Below the pieces are notes generated by a model. It worked only from the letters and a program-made list of their open reading frames with translations, searched no databases and was not told where the DNA came from. Both the position numbers and the translations under genes were made by a program. Below are positions 39,162-50,539 of a stretch of 64,000 nt of DNA, piece by piece. Each line of letters opens with the position of its first letter. Positions within the stretch are counted from its first letter, which is position 1. Source of the stretch: Globisporangium splendens (lineage: Eukaryota > Oomycota > Peronosporomycetes > Pythiales > Pythiaceae); contig VFIW01000007.1 of NCBI GenBank assembly GCA_006386115.1, positions 282,693 through 346,692 of the forward strand. The letters run 5' to 3'.

Positions 39162-40268
39162 ATGGGGAAGCAGGGCCATGGGCGGCGCCTGACGGACAAG
39201 GAGCGCATGGAGATCATCGAGCTCACGCGGCAGAACCCGCGCATCAAGCACGTGGAGCTCGCCTCCAAGTACAGCGTCAACGAATCCACGATCCGCAAGT
39301 GGCGCCAGAAGGTGAACGCCGACAAGATCGAGACGCGCTACGAGAGCGGCGTCGAAGCCGCGCGCGATGCCCGTCAGCGCGGTCAGGCGGTCAAGAACGC
39401 GGCGTTCGATACCACGATGTACGAGTGGATCTGCTCCATACGCAGCCAGAGCATCGACCTGCCGCCCGTGAAGATCCGGGAGAAAGCGCGGCAGCTCGCC
39501 GAGAGCTACGATGGGATGCAAGATTTCAAGGCTTCGTCAGGATGGTACTACCGCTTCTGTCGACGGTATGGACTCCCGTGTCCGAGTTCCAAGCGCGAAG
39601 CAGACGCAGGTTCAAGCTCTAGTGAGGGTACAGTAGCTGCTATGGAAGATACTGGTGTTATGGCAGGCGATCTCCAGTCTGCTGCGATTGCAGAACCAGA
39701 ACCAGAACGCGCGATTCCTGCTCTTCATGAGAGCCACGGCGAGCATGCCATTAACGAGGAGAACACGACTGTGGTCCTGAACGGGTCATTGTCGGAGCCT
39801 ACAGACGCGTCTTCGGTGTTTGACGCTGCTTCGTATGAGCCGATGGAGCCGATCTCCACGAGTGTGACAGGGAAGCGCAAATATGACGACGCCATCTCTG
39901 GCAACAACAGCGACGAGAATGAGAATGAGAGTGGTGGCGTTCCTGCTAGCATGACAACTCCATCAAGAGATGACGCCGCTCCTGCCGCAAACGATCCGTC
40001 GACGCGCTTCTTGGCGCCAGCAACTTCGACATCCCAGCTGACGACGCGGCAAGAGGCGATCGCGCATTTCCTGCACTACCACAAGGATCTACTCAGCGTG
40101 CCGAGTCGCCTCCGCTTCATCAAGCACTTGGCGCACGTCGCAGGCGAGGCCGAGATGTACTCGGTCATGGACGACGAGACGCGCATCGAACTCATCAAGG
40201 AGTTCATCGACAAGGACGACTCGGTATCGATTCCAGTGGGTGCCGAATCCGAGGGTCTCGTTGTTTAA
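39162..40268 (+). CDS. CENP-B/Tc5-type HTH DNA-binding protein without transposase domain
   Basis: A single exon of 368 residues. The N-terminus is a psq/CENP-B helix-turn-helix (LTDKERMEIIELTRQNPRIK, HVELASKYSVNESTIRKWRQ). A second HTH of the Tc5/CENP-B type follows (MYEWICSIRSQSIDLPPVKI, REKARQLAE, ASSGWYYRFCRRYGL). This is the paired DNA-binding module of pogo/Tigger transposases. The expected DDE catalytic domain is absent; instead there is an acidic, Ser-rich linker and a short conserved-looking helical end (AIAHFLHYHKDLLSVPSRLR, FIKHLAHVAGEAEMY). It is therefore probably a domesticated transposase-derived DNA-binding or transcription factor. The unique-looking flanks and lack of terminal repeats argue against a live element. 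Confidence 0.8.
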   Translation: MGKQGHGRRLTDKERMEIIELTRQNPRIKHVELASKYSVNESTIRKWRQKVNADKIETRYESGVEAARDARQRGQAVKNAAFDTTMYEWICSIRSQSIDLPPVKIREKARQLAESYDGMQDFKASSGWYYRFCRRYGLPCPSSKREADAGSSSSEGTVAAMEDTGVMAGDLQSAAIAEPEPERAIPALHESHGEHAINEENTTVVLNGSLSEPTDASSVFDAASYEPMEPISTSVTGKRKYDDAISGNNSDENENESGGVPASMTTPSRDDAAPAANDPSTRFLAPATSTSQLTTRQEAIAHFLHYHKDLLSVPSRLRFIKHLAHVAGEAEMYSVMDDETRIELIKEFIDKDDSVSIPVGAESEGLVV

Positions 40269-40972
40269 GGGGTTAAACTACGATCTACGCTCTCCTCCAG
40301 GCATTAAGGAGGCATCAGCGTGGACAGTCGCTTGGGTTACTACCAAAGAGAAGCGCATCCCATTGACTTGCAAAGAGATGTCATCGAGAGAGCGGAAAAG
40401 CGCCGCTGTGACCAACAATGTGTCAGCCATGTCCTGCCCAACAGCATTGGCTATTGGGATGGATGGTGACGCGAAGTAGCTCAAGCCAACGACACCAAGA
40501 AGAGCTCTTCAGCATCCGCTCTTCAGGTGACGAGCGAGAGAGCAGCGTCTGCAACAAAAGAAAATCAGGCAGGTTCTGAAACTTGATATTACCCTTCAGA
40601 GCATGAACCCATATCCAACATCTTTCCCTACAAAATCTACCTCTCACATCTAGTATTCCTTTGCAATGCGTTGCAATCGATTTCAAGAGGGGTTCGCGCA
40701 ACCCACATTTTTCTTTCACGTAAATACGAATAAAGGACGTTTCGCCGTCTCTGGATGATCGACGCAGCCCGCATTTTCTGCGCGCCAGCATTGGTTTCCC
40801 TTCCTATATTTACCCACAGAGCTGCCTCTGCGTTCTCCGCCTGCGCGTGTGTCGTCGGCTGCTGCTGCATCATTAGCTTCTAAAGCGTGCGCGTGAGCTC
40901 AACAGACACAGAGAGAGAGAACGAGAAGAAGAAGAAAGGAAAGAACGCCGCAGGAGCAAACGCGAAGGAAGC
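40269..40972. other. Intergenic, no gene seen
   Basis: 704 nt between two plus-strand genes. A minus-strand open frame of about 120 codons (40791-40423) has no recognisable features and is probably chance. The last 70 nt before the next ATG are purine-rich. Confidence 0.4.
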
Positions 40973-43900
40973 ATGGGCCAAGCCGGGTCCGTGGAGCAGA
41001 AGACCGCGATCCGCGACGTCGTGAACCTCAAGGTCGGCCAGGGCGCTTACGCCTGCGAGAAGGATCCCGTGCTGCAGGCGCTCGCGACGTTCTGCCGAGT
41101 GTTCCCTGTCGACCAGGCGGTCGTGAATGACGACAACGCGGGTCTCGACGTGAAAGACCGCAGGCTCTTCGATGTTGTACACGCGCTGCTGCAGGAGCAG
41201 ACGGAGTGCACAGAGAAGAACTCGAATGAAGACCTGGTACGTCTTGCTCTACTGATTATTAGTCGCGGTTGTGTATGCTAACGTAGCGCTTCGTTATGTT
41301 GCCTGCAGATCGAGCAGCTCTTGGTCAGTTTCACGCGAGTGATCATGTGGCGCGAGCTCTATCGCCTGTGCGCAAAGTGCTCGATGAAGCCATTCCTCAA
41401 CTGCCTGGTACGGAGAATCTCATGCGTGTATACGCGTCGACTTAAGACTAACACCTGTGTGTGTGTAAATAACAGCGCTTGTCTCCAAAGCTGCAGCTAT
41501 CGGTGCTGGACACGCTCATGGCGATGGTCACGACGTGTCCTGGCGTGGAGATCAACGAGAAAACCGACAAGTGGGAGACAGCGAACCGCCGCAACTTTGG
41601 CGACGGCGGCGGCTACGAAGTGCTCCGCTCGCTCATGGTGCAATACAGCGCCGATGCCGATTTATCTTCGGAGAAAGAAGCGATTCTGTACAACACGCTG
41701 CAGCTGTTCCACCTCACATTGGCCACGCGCCGCAGTACAACCGATCTGTTGACTTGCAGTCAGGTGAGATGCTCAAAATACACACACACACACACACATA
41801 CATACATACACTACCCAGCTCCATGACGTTCTTAGCCACTGACGCTGCGATTTATGCATTTTGTAGGCTGTTGGATCGCTTCTCAACGCGCGCATATCGC
41901 TGTTGGATCTGTGCCATCACTCAAACAGAGACATTCAAGACTACGCGATTGATTTGGTCAAAGAGCTGTTCGTGCTGATCAATCTGGAGCAGGTCCATGA
42001 ATTGCAAGAGTCGGCACGAGAGTATGGCGCTCTGTTGTATGCACTCGCTACTGCTGTCTCGGAAACGGTATGTTCCACACTTTAATTTATGGTTGTGTGA
42101 TGAGGTTGAGGGTCGTCGACTGATTAGTTTGTGGCTTTGCTTTGCTACACAACAGAAGAAAGCAGGCGGCAGTGAAAGTGATGGTGAAGATGGCAAAGAT
42201 GATGGGCAGCTGACGCCAACGAATTCGGCACGCGCGCAACAAGACAAGTGCATCGACTTGGTCGAGATGTTCTGCGCGGGCAACACGCGCTCGAAGAAGG
42301 CGATGTATCGCATCTTCCCCGTTGAGTTGTTTATCCCGGCTGAGAACCGGTCGGATCTGATCTCGCGTCATACGGCGTCCACAGTGTTCAAGACGACACG
42401 AACGAACCGATCGCTCCCGCATTTCTCGTTTGATTTCGACATGAAGTCGTCGAGCGAGAAGCAGCGCAGTCGCGTCGCCACCATGGCAGCGAGCACGAGA
42501 AACCTTGGCACGCGTGCCTTTGAGAGATGGCTCAACGATGCGCGCTCACAGGGCGAGCACTGGCGCAACATCATCGAGTCGGTGCTGACAACGCACGAGC
42601 GGCCCGAACTTGTCTGGCGGGATGACATGCGCGCTGAGTTGCGGACGGCGCTGCAATCCGAAATTGAAGCCCTCGAAAAGAAGAGACGCCACCCAGAGGC
42701 TCTGTCTGGGAGCATCGCGCGATGGGACCACGAAATGTTTTACGTGAATTTCAAATCGATCCATAAGGAGTTGATTGTGAACGGGTACTTTATCGAGTAC
42801 TTGATCCCGAAGATCGCGGACCTGACCGATTCGTACGAAGTCGTCGAGCCCATCGTACTCGCGTGGCACTTGTCGGATCAACTCGGCGTTGAGGAGAATC
42901 TGCAGCGACGGCTTTTGTGCGTGCGGTGCCTTCGATTGATTATTCGTCGCTATGCGATGATTTTCCATGGGCAGCTACCAACTCGCCAGGTGCTGGCCAT
43001 GCTGGAAAACCATAGCAACTACTCGCTGGGCTTTATTCGCGAATGTTTCTTGCTGCTGAACACGGCGATTGCGATGACGAGAAACGCGCCGTCCGAGAGT
43101 CTCAATCGACTTAGTTCCCTGGTCGCATCTGCTGTCGTCAACGTTCTCTCCGATCCGGTGCTGATCAACAATCTGTCAGCTACGCAGTCCCACAATCTTG
43201 ACACGGAAGACGAAGACAGTGACGACGAAGGGTTCCTGGATTCTGACGAAGAGCAAGGGTACGTGAATAATGAAAACGACGGGCTGCTGCGCGCAGGACT
43301 CAATGTGCTTCTCGCCATTATCCGTCGCTCAAAGTACACGCTGCTGCTCGTGCGGCCGAAGCGCGCTTTCATTTGCCGTCTGTTGGCGGTTGAAACGCTA
43401 GATCACATCACGATCTCGCTCATCTTGACGTTGTTGAAACAGCTCTCGATGTTGGATCACAGTGGCTATGCAGGATCACCTATGATGTCTCCACCGTCGT
43501 CAGGGAAACTATCAACCACTGTTGATGCGAACTGGAAATCCATGGCGCTTGTCTACATTCTGTTTGCGAGCTGCGACCCGAAAGGCATGGGCATGTGTTT
43601 GCAAGCCGCAGAGTTTTTGAAAGAGAACTATGCGCCTGTAACCATGCGCTCGCATCGTTCTGCAAGCACCGTCAGCAACGGGTCCAATGGCAAAGACAAA
43701 TCTCCCAAGTCGGAACTTCAGGACATTCTGGATGATGCGTTGGGGTTCGGAGGCTGCGGCATGGGTCCTCTGTTGGCTTCTACAAGCGCTGAGACTTTTG
43801 TCGAAGTATTCAACGCGCATCAGAAGCGCGCGGCCGATGTGATGTGGGGACGACGTCAACGACTGCGTCTTTTCCGATACCTGAAGAACAAATACGTGGC

Positions 43901-45914
43901 GTCGACGGGTGATCAAACGGAGAATCAGCAAGAAGAGCTCTCGATCCGATCTGCTGCAGTGGAAAGCACAGATGTCGACGAAGAAGATATCTTCGTGGGC
44001 AACATTTTCATTCGCTCGTACATTGAAGGCGACGGGCAGTTCTTGACGGAGTGGACGCTGGAGATGTACACTGCGCTCATGAACGCCCTCTTCCACCGAT
44101 TAGTGGAACTTGGTCGAGCCAAATCCGTGTTTGGAGCGAACGGTCCAGCGTCTCCAGGGAAACGACCGCGCATCGAACCCTGGGAAATCCAAGTGATGAT
44201 TCTCAAGGCACTCGTGAAGCTCATTCCCTCCAACTGCATCGATGTCGAGATCCAGAAACAGCACTACGAGTCGTTGCTTGCGCCGTTGCGACGGACGCTC
44301 TTGGCCGAGAGCGATCAAGTCCGTGGCATCTTAGCAATGGAGTTATTTATTGCAATCCTGAGTGCGCCTCAAGATCGCAGTGTGAACACAGCGTCTTGCC
44401 GCTTGTTCCTCGAAGAAAAAGGACTTGGTGTGCTTGGCGACTCCCTCGAGCGCATGCTGAACCCGACGTACCAGCAACTTCTGAAAGCAAACACGAGCAA
44501 TGGTGGAACACATACTGCTCGCACGCTTCTGTATCGAATCACAGATGTACTTGCGACGCTGTCGTCTCAGGCACCAGGCATCCAATCGATCAAAAAGAAC
44601 CCAAAGGTTGTCACTTCGCTGCTGGAGCTTTCTTCAAAGAAGACGATCATGAATTACTCGGAAGATGCAGCAGCGGTTTGCCTCGACTGCCTCACAAAGC
44701 TCTGTTTCTACGACGAACTGAGAGCGCTGGTCGTAGAAGGAGGCGGATTGTTGAACTTGATTGAAACAAGCGCCTTTTGCCCCGTGGAAGAGATTGTCGA
44801 GACACCAGCCTCGACTGAAGATGGCAATGGCAACAACAGCAACGACTCGCCTGTGATTCTCCAACGCAAGCCGTCTCGCTTTTTCGGCGCTGTCCGCTGT
44901 GCAGCACTCACACTGCGGGCATGCTTGAATGATAAAAGTTTCAGTGAATCGTCGTCCACGTATCAAGTCCTCAAGCAGTTGCTGACTCCGAGCTTCGTCC
45001 GTGTAAGCTTTGTTGCTTGCTCTCGATGGGCTGTTTGATGACCGCGAATGCTCTAGTTACTCACAATCTGTGATGTTGTTTTCTCTTTTAGATTTTGCGC
45101 TCGTCTCCCGACAAATTCATCTTTCAGCTGCAAACCACCGAGGACATCAACTCCTCGACCCTGATTTGGACAAGCAGGTACGAACCTCAGTTTTGGTACA
45201 ATCTTGTTCTCAAACCCACTCGAGATTACCTCACTAACGCAACATTGTTTCACTATTATCTCAATCCACATCAGTATGCGCACGCGATTGCAGGATTGTA
45301 TTGCTCTCGAGCTGTCGAAAGTCAAGACAGCCGCAAAGTCGGATATCTGGCCACGTTGGGACCCGGACCATTTTGTTGCCGCAGATTCGTTCCGCTACCA
45401 GTACCCAGAGCTGGCTGACGAGTTGATCATTCACGACGTGTACCTGAACAACTTCGTGGTCGCAAAGACCGTCGATCTCGATGACATCAGTATGTCGAGT
45501 TTCTCCGAGGCACTCTTGATCTCCATCCAAAGTAACGAGAATGTGTTGCGGATCCTGCAGCAGGTACGGTTTCCTTAGTCAGCAGCAAAATATCGTCACG
45601 ATGAAAGTTGAAGCCGACTGCTGATGTCTTTCTTCTGTGTTTGTTGATAGCGCGGCGCAAGTGACCGAGGAAAAGAGATGTCGGTGGTCGTGATGCGCCA
45701 AGCGCTCAACAAACTTGTGAGCGTGCATCCGCAGCACAATCTCGAAGTGGATCCAGTGCGCGCTTCCAATCTGTCGCTGCCATTGAGTCGGAAAACCTCA
45801 TCTGGATCGCGCTCATCGGGCAGTGGCACACCTCCGAAAGATGCATCGGCGCGTGGTCTTTTGAACAGTTTCGACCGCATGAGCTCACTGGACATGGAGG
45901 ATCTGACAGTTTGA
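40973..45914 (+). CDS. RME-8/GRV2 (DNAJC13)-like armadillo protein without visible J domain
   Basis: Eight exons (40973-41236, 41309-41407, 41476-41763, 41867-42067, 42156-45002, 45092-45177, 45275-45563, 45651-45914) give 1,445 residues. The protein is helical throughout. It contains three copies of the RME-8 IWN-type repeat: ERPELVWRDDMRAELRTALQ, ADVMWGRRQRLRLFRYL, and STLIWTSSMRTRLQDCIALE (the last spliced). Each of the first and third is followed by the usual YPSL-like segment (FKSIHKELIVNGYFIEYL, YPELADELIIHDVYLNN). RME-8 is a DnaJ co-chaperone of endosomal clathrin dynamics and retromer sorting. The J domain (HPD motif) that should sit after an IWN repeat is not seen. The N-terminus begins MGQAGS, a possible N-myristoylation site. 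Endosomal membrane association is inferred. Confidence 0.72.
41780..41798. repeat. (CA)n repeat in intron 3
   Basis: A short CA dinucleotide run followed by CATA units within the third intron of the RME-8-like gene. Confidence 0.85.
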
Positions 45915-47359
45915 GTCGATGCGTTCGTGACCACACGTTCTCTCCTCTTTGTCCTCCTGTATCCTGTCTGTACGCTCACCTGCTGACCAACACCACCTGC
46001 CCCCCATCGCCACATCGTGGAACAAAGAGCCCAGCCACACAATCACTCTGCACACTAGACGCCACGTTTGACCAGAGAGTGTCCTCCAAACATATTGATC
46101 GATTGACAGTCTGCGTCATGACGCAACGGCTGAAGCAGCAGAAAGCAAAACTGACACGAAATGGCGGTGTGCGAGTGTGTGTGTCTATTAACTTATATAC
46201 TCAGCATCTTCTTCTCATCGTTCGCATTTGCGCAGCTCTTGAGCGGAGACCATGGCTGGAGGATCACGAGCGAGCAGCTACGCTGCACTTGCTGAAACAT
46301 CAGGACTGGCGCTTCTGCTGTGCTGAACATCTGGCTGCAGATTGCAACGACGCCGATCCTAACTATTGACACAGTCTGCTGCATGGTTCGAGTTACATGT
46401 TGAATACTTCTTGACCATAATTGTCAAACAACTATACAAAAAACGTGCAACATTTGCACAACAGCGGTGCTGTGAGTCACTGTCCATATTGTCTTTGTAG
46501 ACAGTCAGTGTGTGAGACTTCAACCAAGAGAGATGGCTTTTCCAGCGGAAGAAAACGAGTTTGGGTGGATCCGTTCGGTCTCCGCTGAGCTCTCTCCAAA
46601 CAAAACCATCGCTTGCTCCTGACCGAGCCGACGACTGGCACATCGTAACGCAGAGAGCGCTGCTGCAACGCACTTTCAGACAAAACAGCCAACTGCATCA
46701 AGGATTTGCGCACCGCAACAGCAGGTTTCAGCCACCAGCCCTCCCTCTTCGTGCAGAAGATTTGGCGCCATTCTCCACCTTTACTTGCGCACACTAGACT
46801 CTACGCTCATATCGGGTATCGTTCCCTTTGTGCTTCTTTCCCCTCCCAAATGGCCTCCAAGCATCATCGTGAGCGATTTCCTTTCCATCGCATCGCTTAT
46901 GGCTGCGCGCCTGCATATCGCCGCCTGGCTCTGATCGATCAGTCAGTCCAACACGCGAAATGTGACTAATATTCGCTATCCTGCGATTTGTTTTGCTGCT
47001 TTCAAACGCCCTCACCTACACGTGTTCGACCTCGTATTACACACACGCAACAAACACTCAAGGTCTCTGATACCTTGACTGAAAGCCCACACGAAGAGCT
47101 CTTTTCCAAAACCGCACCCACCCCATCCAACGAGAGAGCGAGATCAGACCGATCGAGTCTGTCTCGTTTCCCCCTCTCTCTAGCTGGTCTTATCGCGCGA
47201 ATATTGGCGGAAGAAGAGCTCTATAAAGAAAGACAAACAGGCTGCGCTTCGCACTGTTTCCGCTCAAGATAGCGGCATTTCAGAATTCAAGCAGCCGACC
47301 GCGCAGTTCGTCTGTGGTGGCAATTCGCTTCCCCTCTCTCTCATCTTCCAGCAGCAGCA
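45915..47359. other. Long intergenic region, no gene supported
   Basis: At 1,445 nt this is the largest gap in the window. Small open frames exist on both strands (for example minus 46794-46477, about 105 codons), but none has recognisable motifs. I see no tRNA or repeat. The end of the gap holds the promoter and 5' UTR of the oxysterol-binding protein gene, with pyrimidine-rich stretches at 47160-47190 and 47330-47345. Confidence 0.4.
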
Positions 47360-48890
47360 ATGGACATGGATCGTGACACGGCGGCGCTCACGCTCGCGAG
47401 CGTGAACCTGCACATCGGCAACATCGTGCCGAGTCCGTCGCTCGCCTCGTACGAGGACCAGAAGAACAAGACTCTCGCGAGTCGCACGAGCAGCGCTGCG
47501 AGTAACCACTCGGCATCCCACACGCCGCCAACATCGTCGTCTGAGTCACTGACCAAGTCCGCTGCTGCTGATGGCCGTGAACGCCGATCGAGCAGTCAAA
47601 CGGACTCGTCCTGGACGCAGCTGCAAGTGAAGGACCGCATGGCGTGGACGACGGGCTTCAAGATGAACAAGAAAGGCGGTCTCGTGTTCCTCGACCACGA
47701 GACACTCAAGAGACAACAGGGCGTGTTCAAAGAAGTGATGCTTCAGGTCGGCTCGCAGTTGCTCTCGGGCAAGCTCGCCGTGCGCATCTCGTTGCCGATT
47801 CGCATCTTTGAGCCTCGCACGCTGCTCGAGCGCGTTGCTGATGGCTGGAACTACGCGCCGACGCTACTCAAGAAGGCGGCGCTGAGTCCTGAGCCCATCG
47901 AGCGCATGAAGTATGTCATCGCGTTCGTCACGGGCGGCTTCCACTTCTGCGTCGGCCAGCAGAAGCCGTTCAACCCGCTTCTTGGTGAGACGTACGAAGC
48001 CACGTACGTTGACGGCACGCAGGTGTTTCTCGAGCACGTGAACCACCACCCAGTCAAGTCGGCGTTCACGGTCTCGGGACCCAAGGGACTCTACACGGTC
48101 TCGGGCATCTACGAGTTCGAGTCGTCCACGAACCGCAACTCGATCGTGAACCACCAGGTCGGCACGGCCAAGGTCGTGTTCCACGACGGCCACACGATCA
48201 CGTACACGGTGCCGCAGATCAAGATGAGCGGCATCCTCTTCGGCGAGCGCGTCGTCGAGCTCACGGGCGTCGCGAGCTTCGTGGACGCAGCCCACCACCT
48301 GGTCGGCGAGGTCAACTTTGACGCCAACAACAGCTTCCTCATGAAATCGCACGCCGAGGACATCAAAGGCACCATTCATCCCGTCAAGGTACCGAGTCCT
48401 TTTGTCATTATTGTCTATCTAATGAGGACAAACAGGTCTAATGGAGTATGCGTTGTCTTTCTGTAGAAATCGGCCAAGCACGCGCTGTCGACGATCCAAG
48501 GCTCGTGGCTCTCGCATCTCCAGTTTGACAACAAAGTGTACGTCCTGCGATATCCTAGCAGCCTCAAAGCTTGGGTTTCTTGAAACTTATCCTTACATCT
48601 GTGTGTGTATCCTATTTAGCTACTGGCACGTAGAATCGGAGCCCGTGTTCGAGCACCAGCCCGTGGCGAATCCGCTGCCATCCGACTCGCGGTTCCGCGA
48701 AGACGTCATCGCATTGAAGGCAAGCAGTACTTTGTATATGAAGACTCACACTACTGCTCCATTTGCTGATATTTGTTCTTCTTGATACCAGACCGGAGAC
48801 GCCGTGCTCGCGCAATCGGAAAAACTGCGTCTCGAGGAGCTGCAGCGCGCCGATAAGAAGCTGCGAGAAGAGAAACAAAACGCGGCGTGA
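47360..48890 (+). CDS. Oxysterol-binding protein-related protein (short ORP)
   Basis: A lipid-exchange protein that moves sterol or phosphatidylserine against PI4P at ER contact sites. Exons 47360-48388, 48467-48537, 48620-48719 and 48792-48890 give 432 residues. About 95 disordered residues precede the ORD: SLPIRIFEPRTLLERVADGW, MKYVIAFVTGGFHFCVGQQK, PFNPLLGETYEA, then the signature in the variant form EHVNHHPV (consensus EQVSHHPP). The two His that bind the PI4P phosphate are kept. The C-terminal part has SWLSHLQFD and a Lys/Glu-rich helix. No PH domain or ankyrin repeats are present, so it is a short ORP like yeast Osh4-7. The third intron uses a GC donor (AAG/GCAAGC). Confidence 0.92.
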
Positions 48891-49215
48891 GCTCCAGTAC
48901 CACTAGCATAGAGAAAGAAAAAACGAACGGGAATGTGCATGTATAAGAAGAAACATATAAGGCATCGAGCTGCAACAATGACACAAGAGAGATTCGCAGT
49001 AATATATTGGCTCTTGCTGCTGGAACAACGAAGTGGTTGTTTGTTTTGTGTATTTATTTGGAGTTTAAAGTGGAAATGCAGACGTGTGTAGGTGCCGCCA
49101 ACGGGAGGAGTTCCCATTTTCAGCGGCTGGTGCTGTTTGCTTTCTGAGTCGTTCGTTGTCGCAATTGGTGTTGGTTGGTTGCTTGTTTTTGATCTAAGAG
49201 CGTGCTGCTGGGCGT
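48891..49215. other. Tail-to-tail intergenic region, no gene seen
   Basis: 325 nt between the stop codons of the ORP and VMP1 genes, holding both 3' ends. No other element is recognised. Confidence 0.4.
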
Positions 49216-50457
49216 CTACTTTTGCTTCTTCTTGAGCTTCTTCTCGTCCTCCTCGGCTGCGTGCTGCTGCGCGAACTGCTCAATGCACGACACGGCGAAG
49301 TACGCGATGAACGCGACCATCACGAGCGAGCCGGCCTGCGAGATCAGACTCGACTTCGCGGCCGTGCCTGCAGCGTGCTCGGCGGCGGCCTGGCCTCGCG
49401 CAGAGTGGAACTTCTCGCGGCATTCGAGCAGGAACTCGCTCACCTTCGTGTCGAGGCGCCACGCAGCCGGCGTCACATTCGCGATAAACGCTTCCACCTG
49501 CTTCATGTGCTTGTCCGTGAAGATCGTGATGAAGAACGCAGCCTGCAAGTTCACCTTGATGAGCGCTTTCCCGATCAGCGTCGCACCGAAGAACGTCCAG
49601 AACGGCATGAGGAAGTGGCCGCAGCAGATCCCGCAGAGGTCGAACGCGACGTTCGGCCACGCCGACATGAGCAGCACACCCCAGAAGCCGTGCTTCTCCA
49701 AGAAGCGGATCATCCAGTCTTTCATGCTGTTCATGAGGTTGTACTGCGACTTGGACTCGGTGATCTCCTCAAACTCTTCGTTGCGCTGGCCGGCCAACTT
49801 CGCCGCGCGGCTCAATGCGTACGGCGGGATCTCGCCCGCGGCAGTGCCCGCACCCCACAGCAGCGACGGCCAAAACACCTTCCAGAAGATGGCGGCAAAC
49901 GTGACGCCGCCTTCCATCGGTGCCCCCTGGCAGCTCGCCTCAAACTCACGGAACCATATGTGGTTGCGCGAGTCAAAGTTCACCGATTGGCACTCCTCGG
50001 CGCCTTGCACCACGAGGAAAATGTGCGGGAACAAGAACAGGATGCCCGAGTGCATGCCCGTGCCGAGCCCCACGGACGAGAGCACACCGAGCCCGACCCA
50101 CCAGACGACGAACTCAACGTTCTTGTTGAACTCGTCCAGGATCACGTGGTGCCTGCCCTCCGTGAGCGACGCCGCGACCCACACCACGAGCAACGGCAGC
50201 GCCAGGAACCGCGTCGCGTTGTGGTGGACCACGTACGCAAACAGCCACTGGAGGAAGCGCGCGAGCACGATGCTGAAGTGGTAGAGCACACTGAACGGGC
50301 GGCGCAGCAGCGTGAGTTTCTTGCGCTCGAGCCGCAGCAGCTCGGCCTGCTGCTGCTGCATCGCGTTGTCGTCGTCGTCGGCGTGCGCGTGCGCCTTGCC
50401 GTTCTTCACTGGCGACATCGCCTTCTTCTGCTTGGGCGACGTGGTCTTGGCCACCAT
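49216..50457 (-). CDS. VMP1: VMP1 homologue (ER phospholipid scramblase, autophagy)
   Basis: A single exon of 413 residues from ATG 50457. VMP1 is a polytopic ER scramblase of the DedA/VTT superfamily acting in autophagosome formation and ER contact sites. Family motifs are clear: SSVGLGTGMHSGILFLFPHI, EECQSVNFDS, LWGAGTAAGEIPPYALSRAA, HGFWGVLLMSAWPNVAFDLC and GHFLMPFWTFFGATLIGKA. At least six hydrophobic helices are present. The N-terminus is a charged, Gln-rich cytosolic stretch. The protein ends in KKQK, which fits the dilysine KKXX ER-retrieval rule. No defects are seen. Tail-to-tail with the ORP gene. Confidence 0.95.
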   Translation of the reverse strand: MVAKTTSPKQKKAMSPVKNGKAHAHADDDDNAMQQQQAELLRLERKKLTLLRRPFSVLYHFSIVLARFLQWLFAYVVHHNATRFLALPLLVVWVAASLTEGRHHVILDEFNKNVEFVVWWVGLGVLSSVGLGTGMHSGILFLFPHIFLVVQGAEECQSVNFDSRNHIWFREFEASCQGAPMEGGVTFAAIFWKVFWPSLLWGAGTAAGEIPPYALSRAAKLAGQRNEEFEEITESKSQYNLMNSMKDWMIRFLEKHGFWGVLLMSAWPNVAFDLCGICCGHFLMPFWTFFGATLIGKALIKVNLQAAFFITIFTDKHMKQVEAFIANVTPAAWRLDTKVSEFLLECREKFHSARGQAAAEHAAGTAAKSSLISQAGSLVMVAFIAYFAVSCIEQFAQQHAAEEDEKKLKKKQK

Positions 50458-50506
50458 CGTGAGCTTAAGCTGCTGGTCTTCTTCTAACGTGTGCTGCTGC
50501 TGCTGC

Positions 50507-50539
<33 letters not shown>

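Noticed and set aside
46359..46797. Possible small genes in the largest intergenic gap
   Set aside because: Open frames of 78-105 codons on both strands without ATG context, motifs or splice support; they look random.
49222..50487. A 421-codon plus-strand open frame opposite VMP1
   Set aside because: The minus strand encodes an unmistakable VMP1; the plus frame is rich in Arg/His/Glu, as expected for its shadow.
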